Part shown: positions 44,422 to 54,582 of the stretch, in pieces
Position numbering within the stretch: position 1 is the stretch's first letter
How the letters are laid out: the number at the start of each line of letters is the position of its first letter
Source: Citrobacter amalonaticus Y19
GTDB taxonomy: Bacteria > Pseudomonadota > Gammaproteobacteria > Enterobacterales > Enterobacteriaceae
Assembly (NCBI RefSeq): GCF_000981805.1
Contig: NZ_CP011132.1
Location: 3,224,001-3,288,000 of the forward strand
Direction: 5' to 3'
Length of the DNA stretch: 64,000 nt
Notes under the pieces: model-generated
Seen by the model: the letters and a program-made list of their open reading frames with translations, nothing else
The model's database searches: none
Told to the model about the DNA's origin: nothing
Translations under genes and position numbers: made by a program

Positions 44422-44485
44422 ATTACTAGAGACCTGAGAAAAGTAATCCCCCTGTAAAAAGGCGGTTTGCTTTTCTCTTTTTTTT
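44422..44485 (+). promoter_or_regulatory. yqcE leader switch: antiterminator hairpin overlapping an intrinsic terminator
   Basis: ATTACT (44422-44427) pairs with AGTAAT (44442-44447) around the loop AGAGACCTGAGAAA. Alternatively GAGAAAAGTAATCC (44436-44449) pairs with GGCGGTTTGCTTTTCTC (44461-44477), about 15 pairs with one U-U and one C-C mismatch, followed by eight T residues (44478-44485), 24 bases before the start codon. The arms are mutually exclusive. Compared with the ygcW leader, the loop keeps AGAGA...TGAGAAA while the small stem changes at two pairs with pairing preserved. Confidence 0.8.
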
Positions 44486-44509
44486 GTCTACAAGAAATGG
44501 GAATTCGGT

Positions 44510-45808
44510 ATGCAACACAACTCATATCGTCGTTGGATAACACTCGCCATTATTAGTTTTAGTGGCGGTGTCAGTTTTGATCTGGCTTATTTACGTTATA
44601 TATATCAAATTCCCATGGCCAAATTCATGGGATTTAGCAATACCGAAATTGGGCTCATAATGAGTACCTTTGGTATTGCCGCGATTATTCTTTATGCTCC
44701 CAGCGGGGTTATCGCCGATAAATTCTCTCATCGTAAAATGATTACTTCGGCAATGATTATCACCGGATTACTTGGTCTGCTGATGATGACCTATCCACCG
44801 CTGTGGGTCATGCTCTGTATTCAGGTTGCCTTTGCCATTACCACCATTTTGATGCTGTGGTCTGTATCCATTAAAGCTGCTTCATTATTGGGTGACCACA
44901 GCGAGCAAGGGAAAATCATGGGCTGGATGGAAGGCCTCCGCGGTGTGGGTGTCATGTCACTGGCGGTATTTACCATGTGGGTCTTCTCACGCTTTGCACC
45001 GGACGACAGCAACAGTCTGAAAGCCGTGATCCTGATTTACAGCGTGGTTTACATCCTGTTAGGCATTTTATGTTGGTTCTTTGTGAGTGATGGCATACGT
45101 CACGGTGACAATACGAAAGAAGAAAAACAATCGTTCCAGCTCAGCGATATTCTGGCAGTGTTACGCATCAGCACCACCTGGTACTGCAGTATGGTGATTT
45201 TTGGCGTTTTTACGATCTATGCCATCCTCAGTTACTCCACTAACTATCTGACCGAAATGTACGGTATGTCGCTGGTGGCGGCGAGCTACATGGGTATTGT
45301 CATTAACAAGATTTTCCGCGCTATCTGTGGTCCGTTGGGCGGCATCATCACGGCGTACAGCAAAATTAAGTCCCCGACACGCGTCATTCAATTGCTGTCA
45401 ATTGTCGGTGCCATCGCGCTGATAGCGTTACTGGTGACGAACTCAAATCCGCAGTCTGTGGTGATGGGGATCGGTCTGATCCTGCTGCTGGGCTTCACCT
45501 GTTACGCCTCACGTGGACTTTACTGGGCCTGCCCCGGTGAGGCCAGAACACCGTCCTACATCATGGGCACCACGGTGGGCATCTGCTCGGTTATCGGTTT
45601 CCTGCCTGACGTGTTTGTGTATCCGATTATCGGCCACTGGCAGGACACGCTCCCGGCGGCAGAAGCCTATCGCAATATGTGGCTGATGGGGCTGACGGCG
45701 CTGTGTATGGTGATCCTCTTTACCTTTTTGTTATCTCGCAAGATACGCGCCACCGATTTCTCACAGAACAAGATGACATCACTCACCGCAGAAACCTCCG
45801 GCGAGTGA
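44510..45808 (+). CDS. yqcE: MFS transporter YqcE
   Basis: A 432-residue inner-membrane MFS permease with about 12 membrane spans: an N-terminal span, then LIMSTFGIAAIILYAPSGVI and ADKFSHRKM (helix 2-3 loop), MEGLRGVGVMSLAVFTMWVF, and a charged central loop (DGIRHGDNTKEEKQ). It resembles sugar-phosphate or hexuronate porters. Substrate unknown. It is first gene of yqcE-ygcE, behind the leader switch described at 44422-44485. GGGA precedes the ATG. Confidence 0.9.
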   Translation: MQHNSYRRWITLAIISFSGGVSFDLAYLRYIYQIPMAKFMGFSNTEIGLIMSTFGIAAIILYAPSGVIADKFSHRKMITSAMIITGLLGLLMMTYPPLWVMLCIQVAFAITTILMLWSVSIKAASLLGDHSEQGKIMGWMEGLRGVGVMSLAVFTMWVFSRFAPDDSNSLKAVILIYSVVYILLGILCWFFVSDGIRHGDNTKEEKQSFQLSDILAVLRISTTWYCSMVIFGVFTIYAILSYSTNYLTEMYGMSLVAASYMGIVINKIFRAICGPLGGIITAYSKIKSPTRVIQLLSIVGAIALIALLVTNSNPQSVVMGIGLILLLGFTCYASRGLYWACPGEARTPSYIMGTTVGICSVIGFLPDVFVYPIIGHWQDTLPAAEAYRNMWLMGLTALCMVILFTFLLSRKIRATDFSQNKMTSLTAETSGE

Positions 45809-45835
45809 AGAGAAAAAATTAAAGGAGAATGACAA

Positions 45836-47314
45836 ATGTCGAATAAATACATCATTGGAATTGATGGTGGAAGTCAGAGTACTAAGGTCGTGATGTATGA
45901 CCTGGAGGGCAATGTGGTCTGTGAGGGAAAAGGACTCCTGCAACCGATGTTTACCCCCGATGCAGATACCGCAGAGCATCCGGACGACGATTTGTGGACC
46001 TCGCTATGTTGTGCTGGCAAGGAGTTAATGAGCCAGTTCGCTGGCGACAAAAATGACATTGTAGGAATTGGACTGGGCTCCATTCGCTGTTGTCGCGCTT
46101 TACTTAAAGCCGATGGCACACCAGCAGCGCCACTAATTAGCTGGCAGGATGCGCGCGTGACGCGTCCCTACGAGCACACGAATCCTGATGTCGCTTACGT
46201 GACGTCCTTTTCGGGTTATCTGTCGCATCGTTTAACCGGAGAATTTAAAGACAACATTGCAAACTACTTTGGTCAGTGGCCCGTGGATTACAAAACCTGG
46301 ACGTGGAGTGATGATGATGACGTGATGACGAAGTTCAACATTCCGCGCAAGATGCTGTTTGATGTACAGATGCCGGGAACCCTCCTCGGTCATTTGACAG
46401 CAAAAGCCGCGAAAGCGACGGGTTTTCCGCCTGGATTACCCGTCATCTGTACTACCAGTGACAAACCCGTTGAAGCGCTGGGGGCTGGACTACTGGATGA
46501 TAAAACGGCTGTTATTTCATTGGGTACCTATATCGCACTGATGATGAATGGCAAAGCGTTGCCAAAAGATCCTGTTGCGTACTGGCCGATAATGTCTTCT
46601 ATCCCGGAAACCTTGCTGTATGAAGGTTACGGCATCCGCAAAGGCATGTGGACGGTCAGTTGGTTGCGGGATATGTTGGGTGAATCGCTGATTCAGGATG
46701 CAAAGACGCAGGACTTATCGCCTGAGGATTTACTCAACAAGAAAGCCTCCTCAGTTCCGCCGGGTTGCAATGGATTAATGACGGTCCTGGACTGGCTGAC
46801 TAACCCCTGGGAACCGTTCAAACGCGGGATCATGATTGGTTTTGATTCCAGCATGGATTACGCCTGGATTTACCGTTCTATTCTGGAAAGCGTTACCCTG
46901 ACGCTAAAGAACAATTATGACAATATGTGCAATGAAATGAACCATTTTGCTAAACACGTGATCATCACTGGCGGTGGCTCAAACAGCGACCTGTTTATGC
47001 AAATCTTCGCCGATGTGTTCAATCTTCCGGCAAGACGAAATGCGATTAACGGTTGTGCGAGCCTGGGTGCGGCAATTAACACGGCTGTCGGACTGGGTTT
47101 GTATCCGAACTATGAAATAGCGATTGAAAAAATGGTGCGGGTGAAAGATGTATTCATGCCGATCGAGAGCAATGCCAGACGCTATGAAGCGCTGAACAAA
47201 GGGATCTTCCGGGATTTAACCGCACACACGGATGTGATTCTGAAAAAATCGTATGAAGTGCTGCATGGCAACCTGGATAACGTCAATTCCATTCAAAGCT
47301 GGTCAAACGCGTAA
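45836..47314 (+). CDS. ygcE: FGGY-family carbohydrate kinase YgcE
   Basis: A 492-residue sugar kinase. N-terminal ATP-binding IIGIDGGSQSTKVVMYD, the mid-protein CTTSDKPVEALGAG and VISLGTYIALM, and the C-terminal adenosine site ITGGGSNSDLFMQIFADVFN with NGCASLGAAINTAV are characteristic. It is a xylulokinase/ribulokinase relative of unknown substrate, 27 bases after yqcE with a good AGGAG, so an import-then-phosphorylate pair is likely. Confidence 0.92.
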   Translation: MSNKYIIGIDGGSQSTKVVMYDLEGNVVCEGKGLLQPMFTPDADTAEHPDDDLWTSLCCAGKELMSQFAGDKNDIVGIGLGSIRCCRALLKADGTPAAPLISWQDARVTRPYEHTNPDVAYVTSFSGYLSHRLTGEFKDNIANYFGQWPVDYKTWTWSDDDDVMTKFNIPRKMLFDVQMPGTLLGHLTAKAAKATGFPPGLPVICTTSDKPVEALGAGLLDDKTAVISLGTYIALMMNGKALPKDPVAYWPIMSSIPETLLYEGYGIRKGMWTVSWLRDMLGESLIQDAKTQDLSPEDLLNKKASSVPPGCNGLMTVLDWLTNPWEPFKRGIMIGFDSSMDYAWIYRSILESVTLTLKNNYDNMCNEMNHFAKHVIITGGGSNSDLFMQIFADVFNLPARRNAINGCASLGAAINTAVGLGLYPNYEIAIEKMVRVKDVFMPIESNARRYEALNKGIFRDLTAHTDVILKKSYEVLHGNLDNVNSIQSWSNA

Positions 47315-47320
47315 CGCGCA

Positions 47321-47347
47321 CGCCGGATGAAGGTCATCCATCCGGCG
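47321..47347. terminator. REP-like hairpin between convergent ygcE and queE
   Basis: CGCCGGATG (47321-47329) and CATCCGGCG (47339-47347) form a nine-base-pair stem. It lies six bases after the ygcE stop and just before the queE stop, so it may end both transcripts. No strong T tract is present. Confidence 0.55.
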
Positions 47348-47353
47348 CGATTT

Positions 47354-48025
47354 CTACGCAATATTCAGGTATTTGTGCGTCTGCATCGACAGACGCCAGT
47401 TGCGCGCGATGCAGGTTTCGATGCACAGGCGTGTGGCATCGTCTTTCTGGCTAATGGGTTGCAGCGCAATCACTCGCGGTTTGTCGTCGCTCAGCGTGGC
47501 GAGCAGTTCGTCCAGCGCTTCAATATCGCGAACCCGTCCGACCGGATGCTTGATTTCATTCGCGCGTTCCAGCGCCTGTGAGAGAACGTCATAACCACCA
47601 CGCATGTTCACCTTTGGAGAAACAGTCACCCAGGTATTGGGTGTGCAGCGCACTTCATGCGTACCGCTGGTCTCTATCTGGCAGCTAAACCCATTTTTTT
47701 CCAGCAAATCAGTGAGCGGCGTCAGGTCATGGATGCAGGGCTCACCGCCGGTAATCACCACATGACGCGCGGTGTACCCTTGTCGGCCAATCACCGCCAG
47801 CAGATCTTCGCTGCTCGCCGCGCCCCATTTATCACTCTCTTTGGTTTTCGCCAGGATGCTGTACAGGGAAACTTCCCGATCCTCAAGCTTATCCCAGGTG
47901 TGTTTGGTATCGCACCAGGCACAGCCGACCGGGCATCCCTGTAAACGAATAAAAGTGGCGGGGACGCCGGTAAAGTAACCCTCACCTTGCAGGGTCTGGA
48001 ACATCTCGTTAATCGGGTACTGCAT
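47354..48025 (-). CDS. queE: 7-carboxy-7-deazaguanine synthase QueE
   Basis: A 223-residue radical SAM enzyme converting CPH4 to CDG in queuosine synthesis. The cluster region LQGCPVGCAWCDTKHTWDK, the VVITGGEPCIHDL glycine motif and VTVSPKVNMRGG are conserved. In E. coli QueE also blocks division under Mg2+/PhoP stress. Divergent or separated from eno by a terminator on the same strand. Confidence 0.96.
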   Translation of the reverse strand: MQYPINEMFQTLQGEGYFTGVPATFIRLQGCPVGCAWCDTKHTWDKLEDREVSLYSILAKTKESDKWGAASSEDLLAVIGRQGYTARHVVITGGEPCIHDLTPLTDLLEKNGFSCQIETSGTHEVRCTPNTWVTVSPKVNMRGGYDVLSQALERANEIKHPVGRVRDIEALDELLATLSDDKPRVIALQPISQKDDATRLCIETCIARNWRLSMQTHKYLNIA

Positions 48026-48111
48026 AGCGTTCTCTGTTAAAGGGATAATCTGTAATTATCGCAGATTTCGTCTTCCTGGTCATGTGCAGCGGCTGCGCTA
48101 ACCGCAGGCAT

Positions 48112-48137
48112 AAAAAAACCCGCCGAAGCGGGTTTTT
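48112..48137 (-). terminator. Intrinsic terminator of eno
   Basis: On the minus strand AAACCCGC and GCGGGTTT (48135-48128 and 48123-48116) form an eight-base-pair stem with a four-base TTCG-type loop, followed by seven T residues. It is placed about 25 bases after the eno stop; a canonical terminator. Confidence 0.88.
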
Positions 48138-48162
48138 CAGAGCGTAAAGCGACAGTAATAAA

Positions 48163-49458
48163 TTACTGACCTTTGATCTCTTTACGACCGTTGTACGGTG
48201 CTTTTTCACCCAGCGCTTCTTCGATACGAATCAGCTGGTTGTATTTAGCAACGCGGTCAGAACGGCTCATAGAACCAGTTTTGATCTGGCCTGCAGCGGT
48301 ACCCACAGCCAGGTCAGCGATGGTCGCATCTTCAGTTTCACCAGAACGGTGAGAGATAACAGCCGTGTAGCCAGCGTCTTTCGCCATCTTGATTGCAGCC
48401 AACGTTTCGGTCAGAGAACCGATCTGGTTGAATTTGATCAGGATGGAGTTAACGATGCCTTTCTCGATACCTTCTTTCAGGATCTTGGTGTTGGTTACGA
48501 ACAGATCGTCACCAACCAGCTGGATTTTGTCGCCCAGTACTTTGGTCTGGTAAGCAAAACCGTCCCAGTCAGACTCGTCCAGACCGTCTTCGATAGAAAC
48601 GATCGGGTACTGTTTGGTCAGGTCTTCCAGGAAGTGAGTGAATTCTTCAGAGGTGAACGCTTTGTTGCCTTCGCCAGCCAGAACGTATTTACCGTCTTTG
48701 TAGAATTCAGAGGCGGCACAGTCCATCGCCAGAGTGATGTCTTTACCCAGCTCGTAACCCGCAGCTTTAACCGCTTCAGCAATAACAGCCAGCGCTTCTG
48801 CGTTAGAACCCAGGTTCGGCGCGTAGCCACCTTCGTCACCCACAGCCGTGTTCATGCCTTTCGCTTTCAGCACTTTAGCCAGGTTGTGGAACACTTCAGA
48901 ACCCATACGTACGGCTTCTTTCAGGGATTTCGCGCCAACTGGCTGAATCATGAATTCCTGGATGTCGACGTTGTTGTCAGCGTGCTCACCACCGTTGATG
49001 ATGTTCATCATCGGAACCGGCATGGAGTATTTGCCCGGAGTACCGTTCAGCTCAGCGATGTGCTCGTACAGCGGCATGCCTTTAGCGGCAGCAGCAGCTT
49101 TGGCGTTTGCCAGAGACACAGCCAGGATGGCGTTCGCACCGAAGTTGGATTTATTTTCAGTACCGTCCAGATCGATCATGATCTTGTCGATGCCAGCCTG
49201 ATCTTTGGCATCTTTGCCAAGGATAGCCTGAGCAATCGGGCCGTTAACCGCGCCAACAGCTTTCAGTACGCCTTTACCCATGAAGCGGGATTTGTCGCCA
49301 TCGCGCAGTTCCAGCGCTTCGCGGGAACCCGTAGAAGCACCTGACGGAGCTGCTGCCATACCGACGAAACCACCTTCCAGGTGTACTTCGGCTTCAACAG
49401 TCGGGTTACCACGGGAGTCGATGATTTCACGACCGATGACTTTAACGATTTTGGACAT
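48163..49458 (-). CDS. eno: Enolase
   Basis: Glycolytic enolase, 431 residues, also an RNase E degradosome component in relatives. Conserved: GAPSGASTGSREALELRD (with the flexible loop), GDDLFVTN, catalytic Lys region ILIKFNQIGSLTE and SHRSGETED. Start 49458 (MSKIVKVIGREI) is preferred to the ATG 15 codons upstream. The protein ends KEIKGQ, one residue shorter than E. coli (432, ending KGQA). It is downstream of pyrG with a hairpin in between. Confidence 0.98.
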   Translation of the reverse strand: MSKIVKVIGREIIDSRGNPTVEAEVHLEGGFVGMAAAPSGASTGSREALELRDGDKSRFMGKGVLKAVGAVNGPIAQAILGKDAKDQAGIDKIMIDLDGTENKSNFGANAILAVSLANAKAAAAAKGMPLYEHIAELNGTPGKYSMPVPMMNIINGGEHADNNVDIQEFMIQPVGAKSLKEAVRMGSEVFHNLAKVLKAKGMNTAVGDEGGYAPNLGSNAEALAVIAEAVKAAGYELGKDITLAMDCAASEFYKDGKYVLAGEGNKAFTSEEFTHFLEDLTKQYPIVSIEDGLDESDWDGFAYQTKVLGDKIQLVGDDLFVTNTKILKEGIEKGIVNSILIKFNQIGSLTETLAAIKMAKDAGYTAVISHRSGETEDATIADLAVGTAAGQIKTGSMSRSDRVAKYNQLIRIEEALGEKAPYNGRKEIKGQ

Positions 49459-49500
49459 TAGGTTTTCCTCAGTACAAGTTAAACTAAAACTCCAGACAAA

Positions 49501-49525
49501 CAACGCGTACCTTTGGTACGCGTTG
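49501..49525 (-). promoter_or_regulatory. Hairpin between pyrG and eno
   Basis: CAACGCGTACC and GGTACGCGTTG form a perfect 11-base-pair stem with a three-base loop, starting 20 bases after the pyrG stop, followed on the minus strand by TTTGTCT. It could be a partial terminator that lets eno be expressed mainly from its own promoters, or an RNA processing site. Confidence 0.6.
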
Positions 49526-49545
49526 CCGTTCTAACTTTTTTACCC

Positions 49546-51198
<1,653 letters not shown>

Positions 51199-51319
51199 TT
51201 AGGGTGAAACGATGGAATAACCAGGACGGGAAAGTAGTATACCCGAACATGACGTACGCCACAAACTTTCATTATTCCTCCTCTTCGTCAGCTCACATTT
51301 AACATCGGGAGTGAGAAAA

Positions 51320-51336
51320 TAGCCCCTTTGGGGTAA
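51320..51336 (-). terminator. Possible terminator of relA-mazG
   Basis: On the minus strand TACCCC and GGGGCTA form a short GC-rich hairpin with an AAA loop followed by TTTTCTC, about 70 bases after the mazG stop and before the pyrG start. The stem is short, so this is tentative. Confidence 0.4.
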
Positions 51337-51407
51337 ATGTTTTTGACGCAAATCAAGAGCTTGTTATTTAAAAAATCACACAAAACGCCCTTGACCGCTC
51401 AAACTCC

Positions 51408-52199
51408 TTAGAGATCAATTTCCTGTCGTTTTACCTGCTGCCAGACTTCTTCCATCGTTTCCAGATCAACGCCGGTCATTTCCAGGCCCCGTGCCGCCAC
51501 AATCCGCTCAACCTCACGAAAACGCCGCTCGAACTTTTCGTTGGCTTTTTGCAGGGCGGTTTCCGCTTTGGTGCCTAAGTGACGGGCCATATTGACAGTG
51601 GCAAACAGTAAATCACCCATTTCCTCTTCCAGTTTAGCCTGGTCGACAACGACCTGCCGGGCCTCGTGCATGACCTCGTCAATCTCTTCGTACACCTTAT
51701 CGACCACCGGTCCCAGCGTCGTCCAGTCAAAGCCCACGTTCGAACAACGCTTCTGTATTTTCTGCGCCCGCATTAACGCCGGTAAACTACGCGGAATATC
51801 ATCAAGGGCAGAATGCTGCGCTTTTTCCGCCCGTTCGCCTGTTTTGATCTGCTCCCAACGGGCCAGCACTTCGCTGCTGTCACGAGCCTTTGCATCGGCA
51901 AAAACGTGCGGATGGCGCCGCTCCAGTTTGTCACTGATAGCGGCACAAATATCGTTGAAATCAAAGCGCCCTTCTTCCTGGGCTATTTGCGCGTAAAACA
52001 CCACCTGGAACAACAGATCGCCCAGTTCACCGCGCAGATCGTCAAAATCTTCACGCGAAATCGCATCAAGCACTTCGTAGGTTTCTTCAAGGGTGTAGGG
52101 GGCAAGCGTAGCGAAAGTCTGTTCGTTATCCCACGGACAGCCGGTTTCCGGGTCTCGCAGGCGTTGCATGATGCCAAGCAGGCGGTCAATTTGAGTCAT
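51408..52199 (-). CDS. mazG: Nucleoside triphosphate pyrophosphohydrolase MazG
   Basis: A 263-residue tandem-domain NTP pyrophosphatase. The N-terminal MazG domain shows GCPWDNEQTFATLAPYTLEE and EELGDLLFQ-type motifs (LRGELGDLLFQVVFYAQIA); the C-terminal one shows EEEMGDLLFATVNMARHLG. Start 52199 (MTQIDRLLGIM) is preferred to the ATG 14 codons upstream, which would start inside the REP. In E. coli mazEF lies between relA and mazG; here only a REP separates them, so the toxin-antitoxin pair is absent. Confidence 0.95.
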   Translation of the reverse strand: MTQIDRLLGIMQRLRDPETGCPWDNEQTFATLAPYTLEETYEVLDAISREDFDDLRGELGDLLFQVVFYAQIAQEEGRFDFNDICAAISDKLERRHPHVFADAKARDSSEVLARWEQIKTGERAEKAQHSALDDIPRSLPALMRAQKIQKRCSNVGFDWTTLGPVVDKVYEEIDEVMHEARQVVVDQAKLEEEMGDLLFATVNMARHLGTKAETALQKANEKFERRFREVERIVAARGLEMTGVDLETMEEVWQQVKRQEIDL

Positions 52200-52217
52200 T
52201 GGAACATCCTGAAAATA

Positions 52218-52291
52218 CAGGCCCGATAAGCGAAGCGTCATCGGGCATTGTGATATTGCCGGATGACGGCTAACGCCTTATCCGGCCTACA
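52218..52291. repeat. BIME between relA and mazG
   Basis: Two REP-type repeats: GCCCGATAAGCG...CATCGGGC and TTGCCGGATGACGGC with GCCTTATCCGGCCTAC. They lie between the same-strand genes relA and mazG where E. coli carries mazEF. Confidence 0.8.
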
Positions 52292-52296
52292 AATAA

Positions 52297-54531
52297 TTAA
52301 TTGCCGTGCAAGCGACGCGCGTCAATCACATCGGGTACCTGATTCAGCTTGCTGAGCACACGTCCCAGTACCTGCAGGTTATAGATTTCAATCGTCATGT
52401 CGATGGTGGCAAGCTGCTGTTTGGTATCGCTACGGCTGGCGACGCCAAGCACGTTGACCTTCTCGTTCGCCAGAATCGTCGTGATATCACGCAGTAAGCC
52501 GCTGCGATCGTTGGCCTGTACACGCACCACCAGCGAGTATCCCGCCGAGTAGCTTTCGCCCCAGACGGCCTCTACAAGGCGCTCCGGCGCATGCGCTCGC
52601 AGCTCGACCAACTGCTCACAGTCCGCGCGATGGACAGAAATCCCACGCCCCTGGGTGATAAACCCGACAATCTCATCGCCCGGAATCGGCTGGCAGCAGC
52701 GAGCAATGTGATGCATCAGGTTGCCGACCCCTTCCACAACCACGCGACCATCATCTTTACGTCGGTTCTGTGGGGTATGCGTTTTCTGCTGAAGCTGCTT
52801 CAGCGCAGCGGCATCTTCTTCGGCTGCGCTCGGTTTGTTGAACTGCGATTGCAGGAAATTCACCATCTGATTCAGACGGATATCTCCGCCACCAATCGCC
52901 GCCAGCAACTCCTCCAGTTCGTTAAAGTTGTAGCGCGGCAGCAGGTGCTTTTCCGCTTCTTTCAGGCTGATCCCCAAATGCGACAGCTCATCATCCAGAA
53001 TCTGCCGTCCTGCAAGGATATTCTTGTCCCGATCCTGTTTACGGAACCAGGCGTGGATTTTCGAGCGCCCGCGACTGGTCGTTACGTAGCCCAGATTCGG
53101 GTTCAGCCAGTCACGGCTGGGGTTTGGCTGTTTCTGAGTGATAATTTCAATCTGATCGCCCATCTGCAACTGATAGGTGAACGGCACAATGCGCCCACCG
53201 ATTTTCGCCCCAATGCAACGGTGCCCTACATCACTGTGAATGTGATATGCAAAATCGAGCGGCGTAGAGCCGGCTGGCAGATCCACCACATCGCCTTTCG
53301 GCGTAAAGACGTAAACCCGGTCGTCAAAAACCTGACTGCGTACTTCATCAAGCATCTCGCCGGAGTCTGCCATCTCTTCCTGCCAGGCGATCAGCTTACG
53401 CAGCCAGGCAATGCGGTCCTCATGACCTGAACGCACCCCGCCTGCGACTGCGCCTTCTTTGTATTTCCAGTGTGCGGCAACGCCCAACTCGGCGTCCTCG
53501 TGCATCTGTCTGGTACGAATCTGGATTTCAATCGTTTTGCCGCCCGGCCCCAATACCACGGTATGAATCGACTGGTAGCCATTCGGTTTCGGGTTGGCGA
53601 CGTAGTCGTCAAATTCATCCGGCAGATGGCGATAGTGGGTGTGCACAATCCCCAGCGCGGCGTAGCAGTCCTGCAAACGTTCAGCAACGATACGCACGGC
53701 GCGGACATCAAACAGCTCATCAAACGCCAGATGCTTTTTCTGCATTTTTCGCCAGATGCTGTAGATGTGTTTCGGGCGTCCGTACACTTCCGCCTTCACG
53801 CCTTCCGTTTTCATTTCTGAGCGCAGATGACCGACAAATTCTTCGATGTAGTGCTCCCTGTCGATACGTCGTTCGTGCAGCAGTTTGGCAATGCGTTTGT
53901 ACTCGGCAGGATGCAGATAGCGGAAGCAATAATCTTCCAGTTCCCACTTCAACTGGCCGATACCTAATCGGTTCGCCAGCGGGGCATAGATGTTGGTGCA
54001 CTCTTTCGCCGCCAGTACGCGTTCATCTTCCGGCGCGTCTTTCACCTCGCGCAGATGGGCAATGCGTTCGGCGAGTTTAATGACCACGCAGCGGAAGTCG
54101 TCGACCATCGCCAGCAGCATCCGCCGCACGTTATCGACCTGCTCTGAGGAGACGGAATCGGTATGGGTCGCTTTCAGTTGGCGAATGGCCGCCATGTCAC
54201 GCACACCGTGAATCAGGTTGACGATAGACTTACCTACGCTTTCCTGCAGGGTATCTTCGCTAACGACATTGGCATCTGCCAGAGGGAACAGCAGCGCAGC
54301 CCGCAGCGTGTCGATATCCATACTCAGCGTTGTGAGGATTTCCACCATCTCCACGCCACGCCACAGCAGCAGTTCCGCATCCGGATGCCCCTGCGTCTGT
54401 TGCAGGCAATACGCCCAGGTTTCGGCTAAGCGTTCACATGACTGCTGGCTGGTGATCCCAAGACTTTCGATCCATTTTTTCGGGTCAAATTCCCCAGCTT
54501 TATTTAGATGTGCACTTCTTACCGCAACCAT
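52297..54531 (-). CDS. relA: (p)ppGpp synthetase RelA
   Basis: A 744-residue ribosome-associated stringent factor. The N-terminal pseudo-hydrolase domain lacks the HD pair (the region reads LLFPLADANVV), as in RelA but not SpoT. The synthetase domain has KPNGYQSIHTVV and QIRTRQMHEDAELGVAAHWKYK in adjacent parts. A TGS domain (VYVFTPKGDVVDLPAGSTPLDFAY), a zinc-finger/CC region (HHIARCCQPIPGD) and a C-terminal ACT/RRM domain follow. The gene is intact. Confidence 0.97.
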   Translation of the reverse strand: MVAVRSAHLNKAGEFDPKKWIESLGITSQQSCERLAETWAYCLQQTQGHPDAELLLWRGVEMVEILTTLSMDIDTLRAALLFPLADANVVSEDTLQESVGKSIVNLIHGVRDMAAIRQLKATHTDSVSSEQVDNVRRMLLAMVDDFRCVVIKLAERIAHLREVKDAPEDERVLAAKECTNIYAPLANRLGIGQLKWELEDYCFRYLHPAEYKRIAKLLHERRIDREHYIEEFVGHLRSEMKTEGVKAEVYGRPKHIYSIWRKMQKKHLAFDELFDVRAVRIVAERLQDCYAALGIVHTHYRHLPDEFDDYVANPKPNGYQSIHTVVLGPGGKTIEIQIRTRQMHEDAELGVAAHWKYKEGAVAGGVRSGHEDRIAWLRKLIAWQEEMADSGEMLDEVRSQVFDDRVYVFTPKGDVVDLPAGSTPLDFAYHIHSDVGHRCIGAKIGGRIVPFTYQLQMGDQIEIITQKQPNPSRDWLNPNLGYVTTSRGRSKIHAWFRKQDRDKNILAGRQILDDELSHLGISLKEAEKHLLPRYNFNELEELLAAIGGGDIRLNQMVNFLQSQFNKPSAAEEDAAALKQLQQKTHTPQNRRKDDGRVVVEGVGNLMHHIARCCQPIPGDEIVGFITQGRGISVHRADCEQLVELRAHAPERLVEAVWGESYSAGYSLVVRVQANDRSGLLRDITTILANEKVNVLGVASRSDTKQQLATIDMTIEIYNLQVLGRVLSKLNQVPDVIDARRLHGN

Positions 54532-54582
54532 TGTCCTCTCCTTAAGGGACGTGACCTGTCGAAGTCGACAAGTCGTGATTCA

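Noticed and set aside
48349..49344. Plus-strand 331-codon frame opposite eno
   Set aside because: It is antisense to highly expressed eno with strong codon bias, which commonly leaves long open antisense frames.
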